From positions 8,362,850 through 8,426,849 of the forward strand of contig NC_134029.1 in NCBI RefSeq assembly GCF_964204645.1: DNA of 64,000 bases, given 5' to 3'. A program made the position numbers and the translations under genes. The notes below the pieces were generated by a model, which was not told the DNA's origin, made no database searches, and was given only the letters and a program-made list of their open reading frames with translations. Shown in pieces: positions 36,296 through 47,706 of this stretch (position 1 is the first letter of the stretch; every line of letters starts with the position of its first letter). This stretch comes from Tubulanus polymorphus. Its lineage: Eukaryota; Nemertea; Palaeonemertea; Tubulaniformes; Tubulanidae.

Positions 36296-36605
36296 TATAG
36301 GCTGTATTGCGCTAACAAGAAATTCAAGATGGCTGCCCTGGCGGCCATATCTAATGGCAAATGACCTCTAATTTGAATATGGGGTGGACATCTCAGTTGC
36401 CCAAATCCTCACACCAAGTTTCATTAAAATCCAGCAAGATATATAGGCGGTATCATACTTACAAGAAATTCAAGATGGCTGGCCCGACAGCATATTCATT
36501 GGCTGATAACCTCCATTTTCAAAAGGGGTTGACTTCTCACCTTAAACTAAGCTTAAGAAAAATCCGTCAAGAATTGCAGGCTGTACTGCGCTAACAAGGT
36601 CTCAA
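36296..36605 (+). repeat. Family F repeat, two units of about 150 bp
   Basis: GGCTGTATTGCGCTAACAAG, AAATTCAAGATGGCTG, a GCC(C)TGGCGGCCATAT block, GGGGTGGACATCTCA and AAATCC(A/G)(T/G)CAAGAATTGCAGG occur twice in tandem. The same composite is at 44950-45262. The unit is therefore both tandem and dispersed. Confidence 0.7.
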
Positions 36606-38366
36606 GTGCACGGCGGACACTGAGTAAAATATGATGATATAATGATCATGCAGAACCCCCTAGTTCAGCATAAACATTCCGAAATTAAAGGAAACCCCCC
36701 AATTAGAATGGAAAAAAACGTCCCCACTAAATAAACATCTCGTACAGTTTTCCGTTCTATAGCCTGGTTTTTTCTTCAATTCAGAATTATAACGGTAACC
36801 TGAATATGGAAACCCATAAACATTCCTATCAACTTTTACGGAATGAAACAATAAAACATAGTTGCAGACATTTCAAATGAAGAGGTGGAGGGTGACACAG
36901 CAGAAATGAGGCAGAATCGAAGTTACCAGAATGAAAGTTGATATCATTTAGTAAACAGTGAACAGGTTGAATGAGGATCGCACATTAAAAACTGCAAGAA
37001 TGGGCGTAATTGATGATAATAGAATCAAAGTTGACACTGAATACCCAAATGCATCGGAGATGACCTTGGTTCAAAAGTATTCCACATTCATCAGCGCAAT
37101 TTTCCCTGAAATGAAACCTTATCCACGTATAAAGAAAGGTTCAAAAATTATTTCCTGTCCAGACCGCTGCGAGAGGTTGCGTGAAACTATGAGCTTTTAT
37201 TGTGCATACTGAAAGAAACTGGAAAACGATCTTTCTAACATTCAGAACCTGGCGTCTTGCGGCACTGTTTGTCTGAATAGTTTCCAGACATAGCCGGCTC
37301 ACATTTCAGATGCAGCCCTTGGCATCCTGATTCGTAATAAATGGCCACCATTTCTATTCCAAACAGACTAAGTCAGCTAATGTATTTAAAAAAAAACCTG
37401 CACGCGCATTTTTTCCCCGGGTCTAATCCCGAATGGGATCGTAGTTAGTTACAAATGGATGGCCATTTTGCGTCGCGAAAATTCCGGCGTGGGACATTTT
37501 CGAAGCTATTTACGCATTATCGGCGGCCAGGAGGGAGAAACGTTAGTTAGCGACTCTCGGCTACGTCGCAATTTAAACATGGGACCTCATAGATCACGGC
37601 GCAGTTACCAGTTCCCGGTCCCTTTCTAGTTATCAATTTCAGCTTATTGGTGACAATGGCAACCGTCGGGAGTGAATGGAATTTCTGGCTGGGGGCCATT
37701 TATTAAGCAAGGGCTCCATCTCCGCAACTGGTTGACTGTTGTATGTATATGTATATGAGGAAATAATACGTCAAACTGGTTTTGTATTTGACAAGACATT
37801 TTTTCGAAAAACTCTTCCAACCAAATAAAGGATCAAATGACGTAACCGTACTCTTTGATGTGAGAAAAAGATACACTCACCAACTGGCGGTAGATAAGTA
37901 AACATTTAAAAAGTTTTAAAGGTTCAAACCTACTGAACAAATGATCAAAAGTGCCTGTCTTTTCGTTCGAATCTGATGGTCTGAAAATTCACTTTTTAGG
38001 AATTTCAATTTTGAGGATTAAAGTTTGTGTATTCAGTATAATATTCGTTCTAAGCCTTTGTCAATGTCAACTGATCTTTGAAATGCGTACGTCGAGCTTT
38101 TCCTTGAAAATCTCAAACGGGATTTCTATTCAATAGATTTCATTTTTAGAAGTTACTCATGAAAGTATAAGCCGAGTTATAGCGAACGGATTAAATGCAT
38201 GAAAAAAGTATTAATAGATGATGAAGCAGCTGCTTCTTTAGATTCCTATGCTCCGAGTGAAAATAATCGATACAAGCTACCGAAAAGATGATACAAGATC
38301 AACCCATTTAATCGGTATTTATAGTCAAGTTTTCATTGATTGTGGTCAGCATTATGTAGTCAAAAT
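36606..38366. other. No recognisable gene
   Basis: An 84-codon frame at 36958-37212 has no recognisable domain. A CpG-rich part lies at 37430-37570. No element is called. Confidence 0.45.
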
Positions 38367-38487
38367 CAGGGTCGGACCCAGAGTCCAATTTTGTATGCAG
38401 GTAAAAATTGACATTTCAGATTTTTGAACCCTTCTGAAAAGCTAGGGGATCGGACCCCTGAACCACCTCCTTGGGTTCGCCACTGCA
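38367..38487. mobile_element. Family J TIR element, short copy
   Basis: CAGGGTCGGACCCAGAG at the left and CCTTGGGTTCGCCACTG at the right are loosely inverted, around AAATTGACATTTCAGATTTT-type sequence. It is about half the length of the other copies. Confidence 0.5.
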
Positions 38488-38849
38488 CAGTAGTTCTCCC
38501 TCTCAAAGATGAAATTGGTAGTCATCGTGGAAAAAGATAGAACCTGTTTCTATTGGCAGAATTAAGTGGACGATGAGATACATTTCATATTCAACTGTCT
38601 TCTGTACGATAACAATTTTATAGATTCCATCAGTGCCATCGAACGATATTTCGATATTTGCCCAATGTTTGAAACTCAGTGTAGCCTTTTCGGAAAATAT
38701 ATCGAAAGAATATAAAACCTTAGGCAAGATAACCTGCATAATAATCAAGCTTTCGTACTAACACTCACGTGGACCTTATATGATAAAACAAACAAAAATC
38801 ATTTTGCTATCATTTATTTTGTTTATGTAGTGTAACTAATAAGCCCTAT

Positions 38850-38905
38850 CATGGACTGGGTGCTCTTTGTGCGATGTCGCGTAAATAAACAAATAAATAA
38901 TAAGT
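38850..38905 (+). mobile_element. LINE-like 3' tail
   Basis: ATCATGGACTGGGTGCTCTT, TGTGCGATGTCGCG and TAAATAAACAAATAAATAAT look like the last bases and simple A-rich tail of a non-LTR retrotransposon. No coding part is found upstream, consistent with 5' truncation. Confidence 0.4.
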
Positions 38906-38959
38906 AGTAATAGTTGGTACCCAATTTTTGACTAATAGCGTTTTTTCGATATCGCAGGG

Positions 38960-39460
38960 AAGGAATAACATCTCCGCGGAGCGAGCTCTTTCATCAATGA
39001 CACGACGTCTTCCTTAAGTTATCGCTCAAATTCTACTTAATTTCGGCGCCGCGATCGATATCTCCAACAGAAGGGTAAATGAACTCTCGCTATCGTACAC
39101 CTCGCGATTGACGTGTACTGGATTTCCGGATTAAAACGCACTGAATCTTAAAATTAGCAGCAACAACGACGACGTAGCTGGTCGTGATCGACTATGTCGC
39201 CCGCGACGCCGGCACACCGACGAACCGGCCGGGCTCTCGTTTACGACGACGGGCAATCAAGACGAACAGGCGGATATGTTCAAGCGTGAACGTTTGCCAC
39301 GGTCGACTGAACTCAGCTCGTGTGATCTCACGGAGGAAAATGGACAAACGGTACGTCGATAAACCCGGCCGTATTGACCGACGAAACCCGGCCGACCGAG
39401 CGAAATACTCGCGTCGGAAGAAATACACGACGACGTTTACGACTGATATCCGCTAAATGA
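38960..39460. other. CpG-rich block
   Basis: About 500 bp dense in CGACGACG, CCCGGCCG and CGCGTCGG words, between AT-rich regions. Opposed frames of 90 and 78 codons (39184-39456) are arginine-rich because of CGN codons and overlap each other, so coding is not supported. It is a candidate for unmethylated regulatory DNA. Confidence 0.4.
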
Positions 39461-40290
39461 GCAAATATATCGAAACTTACATACGCGTATGTATATCAGA
39501 GTAAATGAGATAGTTTGCGGGGCCAGCCACCTGTCTCAGTTCAGTGTGTATTTGATGTGGCATCCGCGACCCTGCGTCAAGTTGGACTGTCACAGCTTTA
39601 AGTCCAGTCTACAGGGATGGATCCTGTGCAAGGGATGCACACCTCATCAAAAATGTCATTTTGCGGTAAAGTATTACGGCAAAATGAAGAATATGAAGAA
39701 CATTAAATTAACTTTTGTAAAAATCCATCAAGAAAATTTCTAAGGCCAGTCTACAGGGGTGAACCCAAGGGTAGGGTGTAGGCGGTACACCCGGAAATAT
39801 TAGGGGAAAATGAATGATACCTTAAAAGTTTGAATTCACAATATGCCTTATTGTAGGAACGGATTTATTGATATTGATCGAGCGCGAAATTAATTTTGAA
39901 CCGCAAATTACCAGCAGAATACTGTTTATTCTGGATGGAGTGAGGGATGTAAACTACTATCGATGAACAGAAATTCTGTTTTACAAACCGATGAACCGAA
40001 TGAATGTCGCAAAGCTGAATTAAAGAATCCATTCAATCATTTCATATATACTTATATATATATGAATCAGCCAATGAGAAGATGGCACCAGTACCGCGCG
40101 GAAGGTATTTATTATTCCGCGTACACACACTGTCAGCTGATATTTACATGATATGGAGATGAGATTATTTCGAATTACCTAAACGCGCGAGATTTGCTGA
40201 TGTCTTTTAGAAATTTGCAACATTGAATGCGTATCTTGAGGGCTATTAATTTGTACAGATCGTGCGGTTTGACCTGACAGCCCGACACGG
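39461..40290. other. Weak family J-like fragments, no gene
   Basis: CAGTCTACAGGG(A/G)TG occurs at about 39606 and 39748, each followed by a GGTGTAGGCGG or TGCACACCTC-type block and a GGCAAAATGAA or GGGGAAAATGAA word. These look like two decayed copies of an element related to the one at 47491. No TIR pair can be set. Confidence 0.35.
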
Positions 40291-40299
40291 CCTAGCAAT

Positions 40300-40480
40300 G
40301 AGCGTGACAGTACGAATGATGAATGAGGAAGAAGAGAGACGTACAGCGCGCGCGGAGATGAGAGTCGAGGAGAGGGAAGAGACCTGTAGGAGAGGGTTAC
40401 GACGAGGGACAGAGAGGGGACGCCGTAAAAATGAGGGAAAAGAAGAGAGTCTGAAAAGAGGGGGCTTAATCGCGATAGGT
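40300..40480. repeat. Purine-rich low-complexity tract
   Basis: About 180 bp in which the plus strand is mostly G and A (GAGGAAGAAGAGAGACG, GTCGAGGAGAGGGAAGAG, AGGGACAGAGAGGGGACG). The plus frame reads as Glu/Arg-rich and the minus frame as Ser/Leu-rich; both are compositional. It could form triplex DNA. Confidence 0.75.
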
Positions 40481-42847
40481 TGGTAGGAGATAAACAATAA
40501 AGAAGGTGGGTACCGATCTCCAGGATGTGGAAAGAGGAAATAGGGGTTCACAATCTTTATCAATAGGTGTACAGCCACAAAGACAACCCCGTACCACTGG
40601 CTATCCCACCAGATAGTGTAGTCCCTTGCCGGTTCAGGCTTAGAAACATATACATAGACCCTTCCAACAGAAAAGGTAAAAAGGGCTTTTCTGGCTCTTA
40701 TCAGGGTTCATTTGGATTCATTTTTCTTCTTTTCAAAGTTTACTTTGCAAAAGAAAATTTCCAAGAGATTTTCGAGAGCATATTTGAATTTTGAAAGGGG
40801 TGGACCGGTATACCCACCTAAATCCACGCTCGATAAAGAATTTAAACAGAACACATCCCTAGATGAAATCAGATCGATCTTTAGGGTTCCCGTATTGCAT
40901 GGTTTTTTATGCATCCTTTACAGAGCCTAAGAAATTATGTCTAGATTTTATACTCGGTAATCGGATGTGGAAGAAATTCCGAATTTGACAAAGTGGAAGA
41001 CATTGAATGAAAGAATGATGAAAAGAATCGCATGCAAGAATCGATGAGACCAGGTGGAAAAGACAACAGTATACAGTAGAAAGACATTGCAAATAATTGA
41101 AAAAAATTTTGACAAAAATATAAAATACCTCGAACTCACCTTTATTTACAACGAATCCATTCAGCTTTGAAACATTAAAGATTCTTCATCGACAAAAACA
41201 TCCTGTAAATAAATCAGAAAAAAAACAGCAATAAATGAGACTGGATGACACAAATTAGAGCGACAAATTAAAGATTACTGCACGAGAGTTTGTATGAATT
41301 AGAAGTATAGAGATATGTTAATATATATAATAGATATAAATATTGTCAGGAATGAAACCTTCCTGTGGTCAATATTGAGGGGCAAGAAAATGATTAGAAA
41401 AGCATTCTGGCAGTTCAAGAAAAATACCCTCTTCTAAAATTTCCAACAAACTTGGGAATTACCCTTCTGACATTTGTTTTTGACAAAATTGTACCCTCAA
41501 AGCACATTACATGTATACAAATTTTATGGTTCATCGCGTATATGAATGACGCCAAAAATGCATTAGTATTTTTGATGACAGTGATATTTGAAGGGAAATC
41601 TACGGGATTTCCATAGGGTTTTTTATCGGGGCTAGACTGGTTGTCGGTCAATTCAATTATCGATATATTGAAATTGAAAATAAATTTATTGATCCTTCAT
41701 ATTAATATATAATCTACATTATAATCTTTAATCCATATTATTCATTATGAACAATATTGAGCAATATATGCATTGTTCCAAAGGCGCTGATAGATTTTCA
41801 AGTCAGTTATCTTGTTTATATTCTTTTCTACGTATCAATCGCGTAATAAAATTGTGCCATCGACGTTTACGTGATTGCCCCAATTTGCCCTGCCCCAAAA
41901 ATGATTCTCGAAGACAGTCCACGGCAGAGAGTCTGAAGATCAACAATCATCAAAAGTGCGACTTCTTCCAATCTGGATTAAAATCTTTCAACGTCATCGA
42001 TTACCGCGACCTGCGCGAACTGTTCGAACTTCCAGATCCAGGGATGAAAACGGCCCATATTGAAAAAGTCGGAAAATATTTTCAAAAAAAAAGAATTTTT
42101 TTGGGGAACAAAAATCAGTAACTTTTAGCCAAAAAACTTACTTCCTTTTTGGTCAAAATGTTAATAGTTTGGGCCTGAATTAGAGCCGCTTTTTGAATGA
42201 GACGCCATATTGGTTTCTCCGACTCCACAGTTGTGCTAACAACTGCCAAAAACCGTCTTAAGAAGCACTCCTAACTACGGAGCGCTCCGACGTGACACCC
42301 ACGATTGAGGTGATCAAAGCGATTGAGGTGATTTACACTGTTCTCAGGAATAAAGAAAATGTTAGAAAAGGTCGGAAATCCGTCTATGGTCGGAAGATTT
42401 TCATCCCTGCAGATCCCTGTTGTTGTCACTCGCGGTCTCGAGACCCGCGAAACCCATTCATCCGAAGACAATTTCCATTGACGAATATGACCATCTGGGG
42501 CCCCCGTGCGCGGGGTGTCGTTGTCATCGCCGCCTTCGCGAGAAGATGATAGTGATATAAATTCGATACACGACATCGATTAATCGAGTTCTAACCACCG
42601 TATAGATAGGTGTGAGAATTAAGACACCAGATCCGACGACACTTAGTTGAACTATCGGTTAGATAGAGACGTCCTCCTCCGTCGTCGTTGTCGTCGTCAT
42701 TGCAGACAGACACACAATATATTTCTTCTCTCATAATCGGATTACGCGCGAATAATAAACGCTCGGCGCGCGCCCGGCTACGAAATCACTGATAACTAAT
42801 CAATTCGAAATCATTACTACCCGCAAAGCCTTATCATCATAGACATA
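40481..42847. other. No recognisable gene; a decayed family J end and a CpG block
   Basis: GGGGTGGACCGGTATACCCA at 40796 and CCTAAATCCACGCTC nearby resemble a family J right end. A GTCCCTTGCCGGTTCAGGC word at about 40620 matches family M. A 124-codon frame at 41747-42121 has no domain I recognise. The interval 42280-42790 is CpG-rich (TCGTCGTTGTCGTCGTC near 42680). Confidence 0.45.
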
Positions 42848-43012
42848 AGCCGCGATTGCACGAGCATTTTTGGCCTGCAACAACTGTTTGCGCTGATACC
42901 AAATGGGCCCATGTCTACTTGGCCTAACCAAAAACGTCGGACCAAGCCCCGAGCCAAGTTTTAGCATGGCTAAAATCATTGCATGTGAATTGCAACTGGT
43001 TCCGGAAGTGAC
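42848..43012 (+). mobile_element. Family A MITE, left half
   Basis: Begins AGCCGCGATTGCACGAGC and runs in register through GACCAAG, TTTTAGCATGGC and AATTGCAACTGGTTCCGGAA, then stops abruptly after GTGAC. The right half is missing. Confidence 0.85.
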
Positions 43013-43073
43013 AACTTAAGACTATTGTTACAATTTAAGGCTACTTTTGGACTTAAGTTTTGATTATGGACCT

Positions 43074-43196
43074 TGGTCTAGTTCCGCAGCTGTGAGTTGT
43101 TAGAGATAACTCTGGTTAAAATCAGTTCATTTTCAATGATTCAACTCGGCATCAAATCTTAACTCAGAACTCTGGAACTGTGTCCCAGCCTCTGGC
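43074..43196. mobile_element. Family D MITE, diverged
   Basis: GGTCTAGTTCCGCAGCTGTG at the left and the inverted GGGACACAGTTCCAGAGTTC at the right, with GAGATAACTCTGGTTAAAAT inside. It lies just after the truncated family A copy and just before family E-like blocks. Confidence 0.65.
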
Positions 43197-43562
43197 GGCA
43201 GTTCCATTGTCGAGACTAAAGTCCAAAAGTGGTCTTAAGACCGGAAGTTCTTAGATTGGCCATCGAACTAAGATGGTCCTATACTCCTAAGAAAAGGCTT
43301 GTTCAGGGGTTCTTTGAAGGGTTCTCGGTAAAGCTTTAAGGTTCTATAGAATAAGGCAATAGAAAACTTGGACTGTGGTTCTTCGAGACTTCAGGGTTCT
43401 CGACAAAGAACGTTAAACTGGTTTTGAGTGTCTACTGACTGGTCTTAAATCTAAGCCATGACTATGGAGTTCAATAGTTGAGACTAAAGCCAAATCTTGA
43501 GCCTGGGAGATATAACTAATATGGTCTTAGATCAGTATTAAGTCAAAACCATGACTATGGAC
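43197..43562. mobile_element. Family E-like fragments
   Basis: Two blocks with GAGACTAAAG, GGTCTTAA and TAAGCCATGACTATGGA or GGCCATCGAACTAAGATGGT words match parts of the element at 34984-35093. Between them is a GGTTCT-rich stretch (43300-43400) with GGGTTCT repeated several times. Limits are approximate. Confidence 0.45.
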
Positions 43563-43848
43563 ATGATCCCCGATCTTTGAAACTAATCACCGCTCATTTG
43601 GTCAAACGAAATTATTTTCACGTCTCTTCCGTATCGAGGATGAAATAGACTCCGTCCATGAACGCATACCCCGATTTTAACGCAATTACTCCCAATCAAA
43701 GAGAGATGGCACTTAACAACGATGGACAGTAAATCAATGAATCGTCTTCGGCCTTCGTTTGATTAACAATCCTACGTATATCAGATTATTATATAGTTGA
43801 TTTAATAATCAGATTCGGTCGGACGTAATTATCCGAAATACTACATCC

Positions 43849-44346
<498 letters not shown>

Positions 44347-44949
44347 ATATATATTTATATATATATATTTATATCTGCAGACACTTGCTCAAAGGACAGA
44401 GAGCGAAATCAAAGATAAGTTGATTGTCGTGAATTTGCACGCAGGACCGGATGATGTTTCGAGATAGACGCGACCAATTTCTGGACAGATTATAACGATC
44501 TTAGAGACTATTACGCGGCGAGAATATTTCGATGCGCAGAAAATGAATATAGGTATAATATCCGTAATCGTAGTAATGGATTTCTCGAAAAAGGAATTAA
44601 TGGCTCGACGGCCGAATTAAATATTCGGATCCAAACGGATGACGGGATAAATTGTAAGAAATGCGGGTTTTCATCGAACCCACGTTCTTTCCGCAGTGGT
44701 CACTGAATTCGATAAAAAAGATCGAATTCATTTTTGAAGGATAACTCGGCAACGAGAATGTAGCAATGCCACATATCCCCGGGGAAATCAGACGAACAAG
44801 GGGCAAGAAATTTAGATGACAGGTAACAAACATATCGCATACTTGCATAGAAAACAGTCGAGCTTATTTGAAATTGTTCATTAATTTTGTAAGAATTGGT
44901 AAACCAGTTTCAACCCTCATATCAGGTTTCATAGAAATCCATCAAGAAT
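44347..44949. other. No recognisable gene
   Basis: Unique, moderately AT-rich. An 83-codon minus frame at 44597-44848 is not recognised. Confidence 0.45.
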
Positions 44950-45262
44950 TGTAGATGGCGTTGAAAAATCAAAATGGCTGCCCTGGAGGCCATATGAGAT
45001 GGCTGATAAACTTCATTGCCAATCAGGGTGGACATCTCACCTGCCCCATTTCTAACATGAAGTTTCAGAGAAATCCTTCAAGAATTGCAGGCTGTATTGC
45101 ATTAACAAGGTCTCAAGGGATTGACAGACATCTTGGCTACCCTGGGGGCCTTATTAGATGGCCGATTCTCCATTTTCTACAAGGGTATACATCTCGCTCA
45201 AATCCTCACAACAGATTTTAGGGAAATCCAGCACGAATTGCAGGCAGTTATCATGCTAACAG
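44950..45262 (+). repeat. Family F repeat, two units of about 150 bp
   Basis: AAAATGGCTGCCCTGGAGGC, CATATGAGATGGCTGATAAA, GGGTGGACATCTCACCTGCC, AAATCCTTCAAGAATTGCAG, GCTGTATTGCATTAACAAGG, then a second similar pass with CTTGGCTACCCTGGGGGCC. Matches 36296-36605 block by block. Confidence 0.7.
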
Positions 45263-45847
45263 ACAGCGCATACTGACTGAAATAAGGTTCCCCCAAAAGG
45301 GGAGAGAAGACATGGTAGCCGGTGGTGGAAGGGACTTATCTTCAGCAGGGACAAATCTTTAGAATCTCTTTATGCAAAATCACTCGATGGTATTCAATGG
45401 TTTTCAATCAAGAATCAATTTCCACGATTAACTAGGGGATGATACTAATGAATATAGCCGGACGTTTGACAATGAGTGAAACTGAGGTCACTTTCTGGGT
45501 AGGTGGCCGTCGAGAAATGTTATAGCTCATTGCTCATTTTGTCTTCCCAGAAATGGCTTTAAAAGTTAATTTCCTATTTGTAATGATTACATACAAATTG
45601 ATATACTGGTGTGGTATTGGTGTTCCCTTCCTTCTTCTGACCATTGTATTATCTAACAATAGTATGTGAAGGATAAGGATGCAGGACACCTACTTGGCTC
45701 AATATGTGTCCTTGGCATCAATAATTCTTTCAATTTTAATCATTTTATAGAGAAAATGAAGATATTTCTAATATTAAGTTTCAGGATCAGGGAGGGTCGG
45801 AATTATATTCAATGCTGCACGTCTTCTAATCACAGGAAATTTCATTT
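45263..45847. other. No recognisable gene
   Basis: Nothing supported. A short frame at 45666-45851 runs into the repeat that follows. Confidence 0.45.
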
Positions 45848-46115
45848 TTAATTCTTTCAGTTCATTTACACCGCGTTGCGGTGTATTAATCAGTGATGAA
45901 CTTAGCTAGTACACCGTAATGCATGTTTTGATGTAATTAGTAATTAGTTTTTATCTCTATTGAAAAATGGCAGCACCTGTCACATTGAAATATAGAAACT
46001 AATGATACACCGCGCCGTGGTGTAGTACACTAAAGCGGTATGCCCGTCATTCAACATATTGGGGTGGAATTTCAAAATATTTTCAAATTTTCTCCAGCAC
46101 TCTCCAGCATCAGTA

Positions 46116-46589
46116 AAGCCTGGCGCACACGAGGCAATTTTTAGTCGCCTGTTCCTGCGACCGATTTGCAAGCAACCGTTGAGCAATCGACCGCTTGGTG
46201 TCGCCCGTGTGCTACCACTGGAGACGGACAAGCAATTATCTTTCCCGGCAAACATCTGTATCATGTGACTTGTCAAGATGGCCACGCTACAGCCTCGACT
46301 GGTGCCGTATTTGGTTGAATCACATGATAATTGTTCGCTCTCTCATTGGCTAATTAATGAGTCGCTTGTCGCTTGGTGTCTCCAGTGGTAGCACACGAGC
46401 AACTCCCGAGCGATCGGTGAGCAATTTCTGGGCGACGAGCAATTTTCCGTCGCCCAATATCAAACATGTTTGATATTGGGCGACACGGAGCAATTCCTTT
46501 CGACAACGAGCAATCGCTGTCGCCCCTTGCCGCAATTCGGGTGGTTGCTCGAGAATTGCTCGAAACTGTCACCCGCCCGCGCCGGGCTT
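46116..46589. mobile_element. Family I MITE with TA target duplication, nested in family H
   Basis: AAGCCTGGCGC at the left and GCGCCGGGCTT at the right are inverted, with TA at both edges (46114-46115 and 46590-46591). The 474-bp body is built of GTCGCC, GAGCAATT and GAGCAA words in both orientations and contains a perfect 36-bp palindrome. A TA duplication fits Tc1/mariner-type integration. The 124-codon and 101-codon frames here belong to the repeat. Confidence 0.7.
46449..46484. repeat. Perfect 36-bp palindrome
   Basis: GTCGCCCAATATCAAACA is followed directly by its exact reverse complement, with no spacer. It lies in the right half of the family I element and can form an 18-bp cruciform arm. 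The GTCGCC ends are the module that recurs through the element. Confidence 0.97.
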
Positions 46590-46607
46590 TAGCACTGAAA
46601 GGGTTAA

Positions 46608-47490
46608 ATGTAACATTCCAATTCAGAATGGCTTGATCCCGAATTCGAATGAACTGAATAAAAAACGTTCTAAATAACATAGTGTGAAGGCAGCTATAGT
46701 CAAGTGGTTGCTGGTCATTCAAGAACAAGCAACTGTCTATCCTAAATCCACATTCCTCGGACCCTAAATTATCAGCAAATACCCTGCAGATTCATCGGTC
46801 AGTACGATGGTCTAGATTTAGACCTGGATCTGCTGTATAGTCAAAAAGTCTTCGGCAGTCAGCGCGGAAAGTGCCATCCATAAGTAATACATCAATAGAT
46901 CGAGTACCTAAATGTTTTAGCAGTAAATAGCCGTTTAGACAAACGAACGGCAAAACCTTATGGAAATTGATGAACGCTATTTGGCAGCACAGGGGGAGAC
47001 TACTATGCCATTGTCGTCATCATCATCATCATCATCATTGGGCAAAACATGAGAGACGAAGACCCCGGCACAATTCGATCGATCAACGCCGTCGGCAATT
47101 TAGGATCGGACTGCACGCGCAGTGATCTTTATCTTGATCAAACAGACACCACAACGGACCGGCGCAAACGTTCTTTTTACGCGTCTGCATCCGACATAAT
47201 TCCGCGCGATTACGACGACGCATTTTATAGAACCTCGCCGCGCGCATCAGGTTCAACGTCGATTTATGTCCATCATACACGGGATATTACTAATTTGTGT
47301 TTGATGGTTGAGCTACGGGTCGGATCTTTACGGCCGTTTTATCGACGGTAAGCCGTTGCTCCTCTTGACCGTCGTGTACGCCGGCTAAATCATGTCTGAA
47401 TTACGGGCGGCGAACGAACCCTCGGGATCTGAGCGCTGTTTACCGAGCGAGAAATGCGCAGAGGGAGCAGTGGAGGTGTGTTGTAGGAAT
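46608..47490. other. No recognisable gene; (CAT)n and CpG patch
   Basis: A (CAT)n run of about eight units lies at 47017-47039. A CpG-rich stretch follows at 47050-47360, with opposed frames of 100 and 65 codons that I cannot recognise. Confidence 0.5.
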
Positions 47491-47706
47491 CCACGGGGGC
47501 GCATCCAAGGGGAGGGTGCACGGGGTGTGCAACCCCTAAAAATGTAAAGTTGCCCTGAAATTTAACGGGAAAATGAAACCTAGAAAAGTTTAGATTCATA
47601 AGCTTGTTTTGTTTTTCCAAAAATGAGTTTACATTTTGCGATGAGCATTCTTTCGGGATGCCCTTTTAATCATATGCTATGCCTAAATCAGACCCTAGAT
47701 CCGCCT
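47491..47706. mobile_element. Family J TIR element
   Basis: CACGGGGGCGCATCCAAGGGG at the left and GACCCTAGATCCGCCTC at the right are inverted family J ends. The inside has GGGTGCACGGGGTGTGCAAC, AACGGGAAAATGAAACC and AAAAGTTTAGATTCATAAGC, also found in decayed form near 39750. Confidence 0.6.

Larger units (their letters stand above)
45852..46603. mobile_element. Family H TTAA element (piggyBac-like MITE) interrupted by family I
   Basis: The left end after TTAA (45848-45851) is TTCTTTCAGTTCATTTACAC and the right end GCACTGAAAGGG is followed by TTAA (46604-46607). Inverted CTTTCAG ends at TTAA targets are typical of piggyBac-like elements. The inner TACACCGCNTTGCGGTGTA word is shared with the copies at 57382 and 60862. 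Only a few bases separate the nested family I element from the right end. Divergence at the left end lowers certainty. Confidence 0.55.

Noticed and set aside
40246-40578. 110-codon serine/leucine-rich minus frame
   Set aside because: It is the reverse of a purine-rich low-complexity tract.
41747-42121. 124-codon open frame
   Set aside because: No recognisable domain and no supporting context. It could be an exon, but nothing in the sequence supports it.
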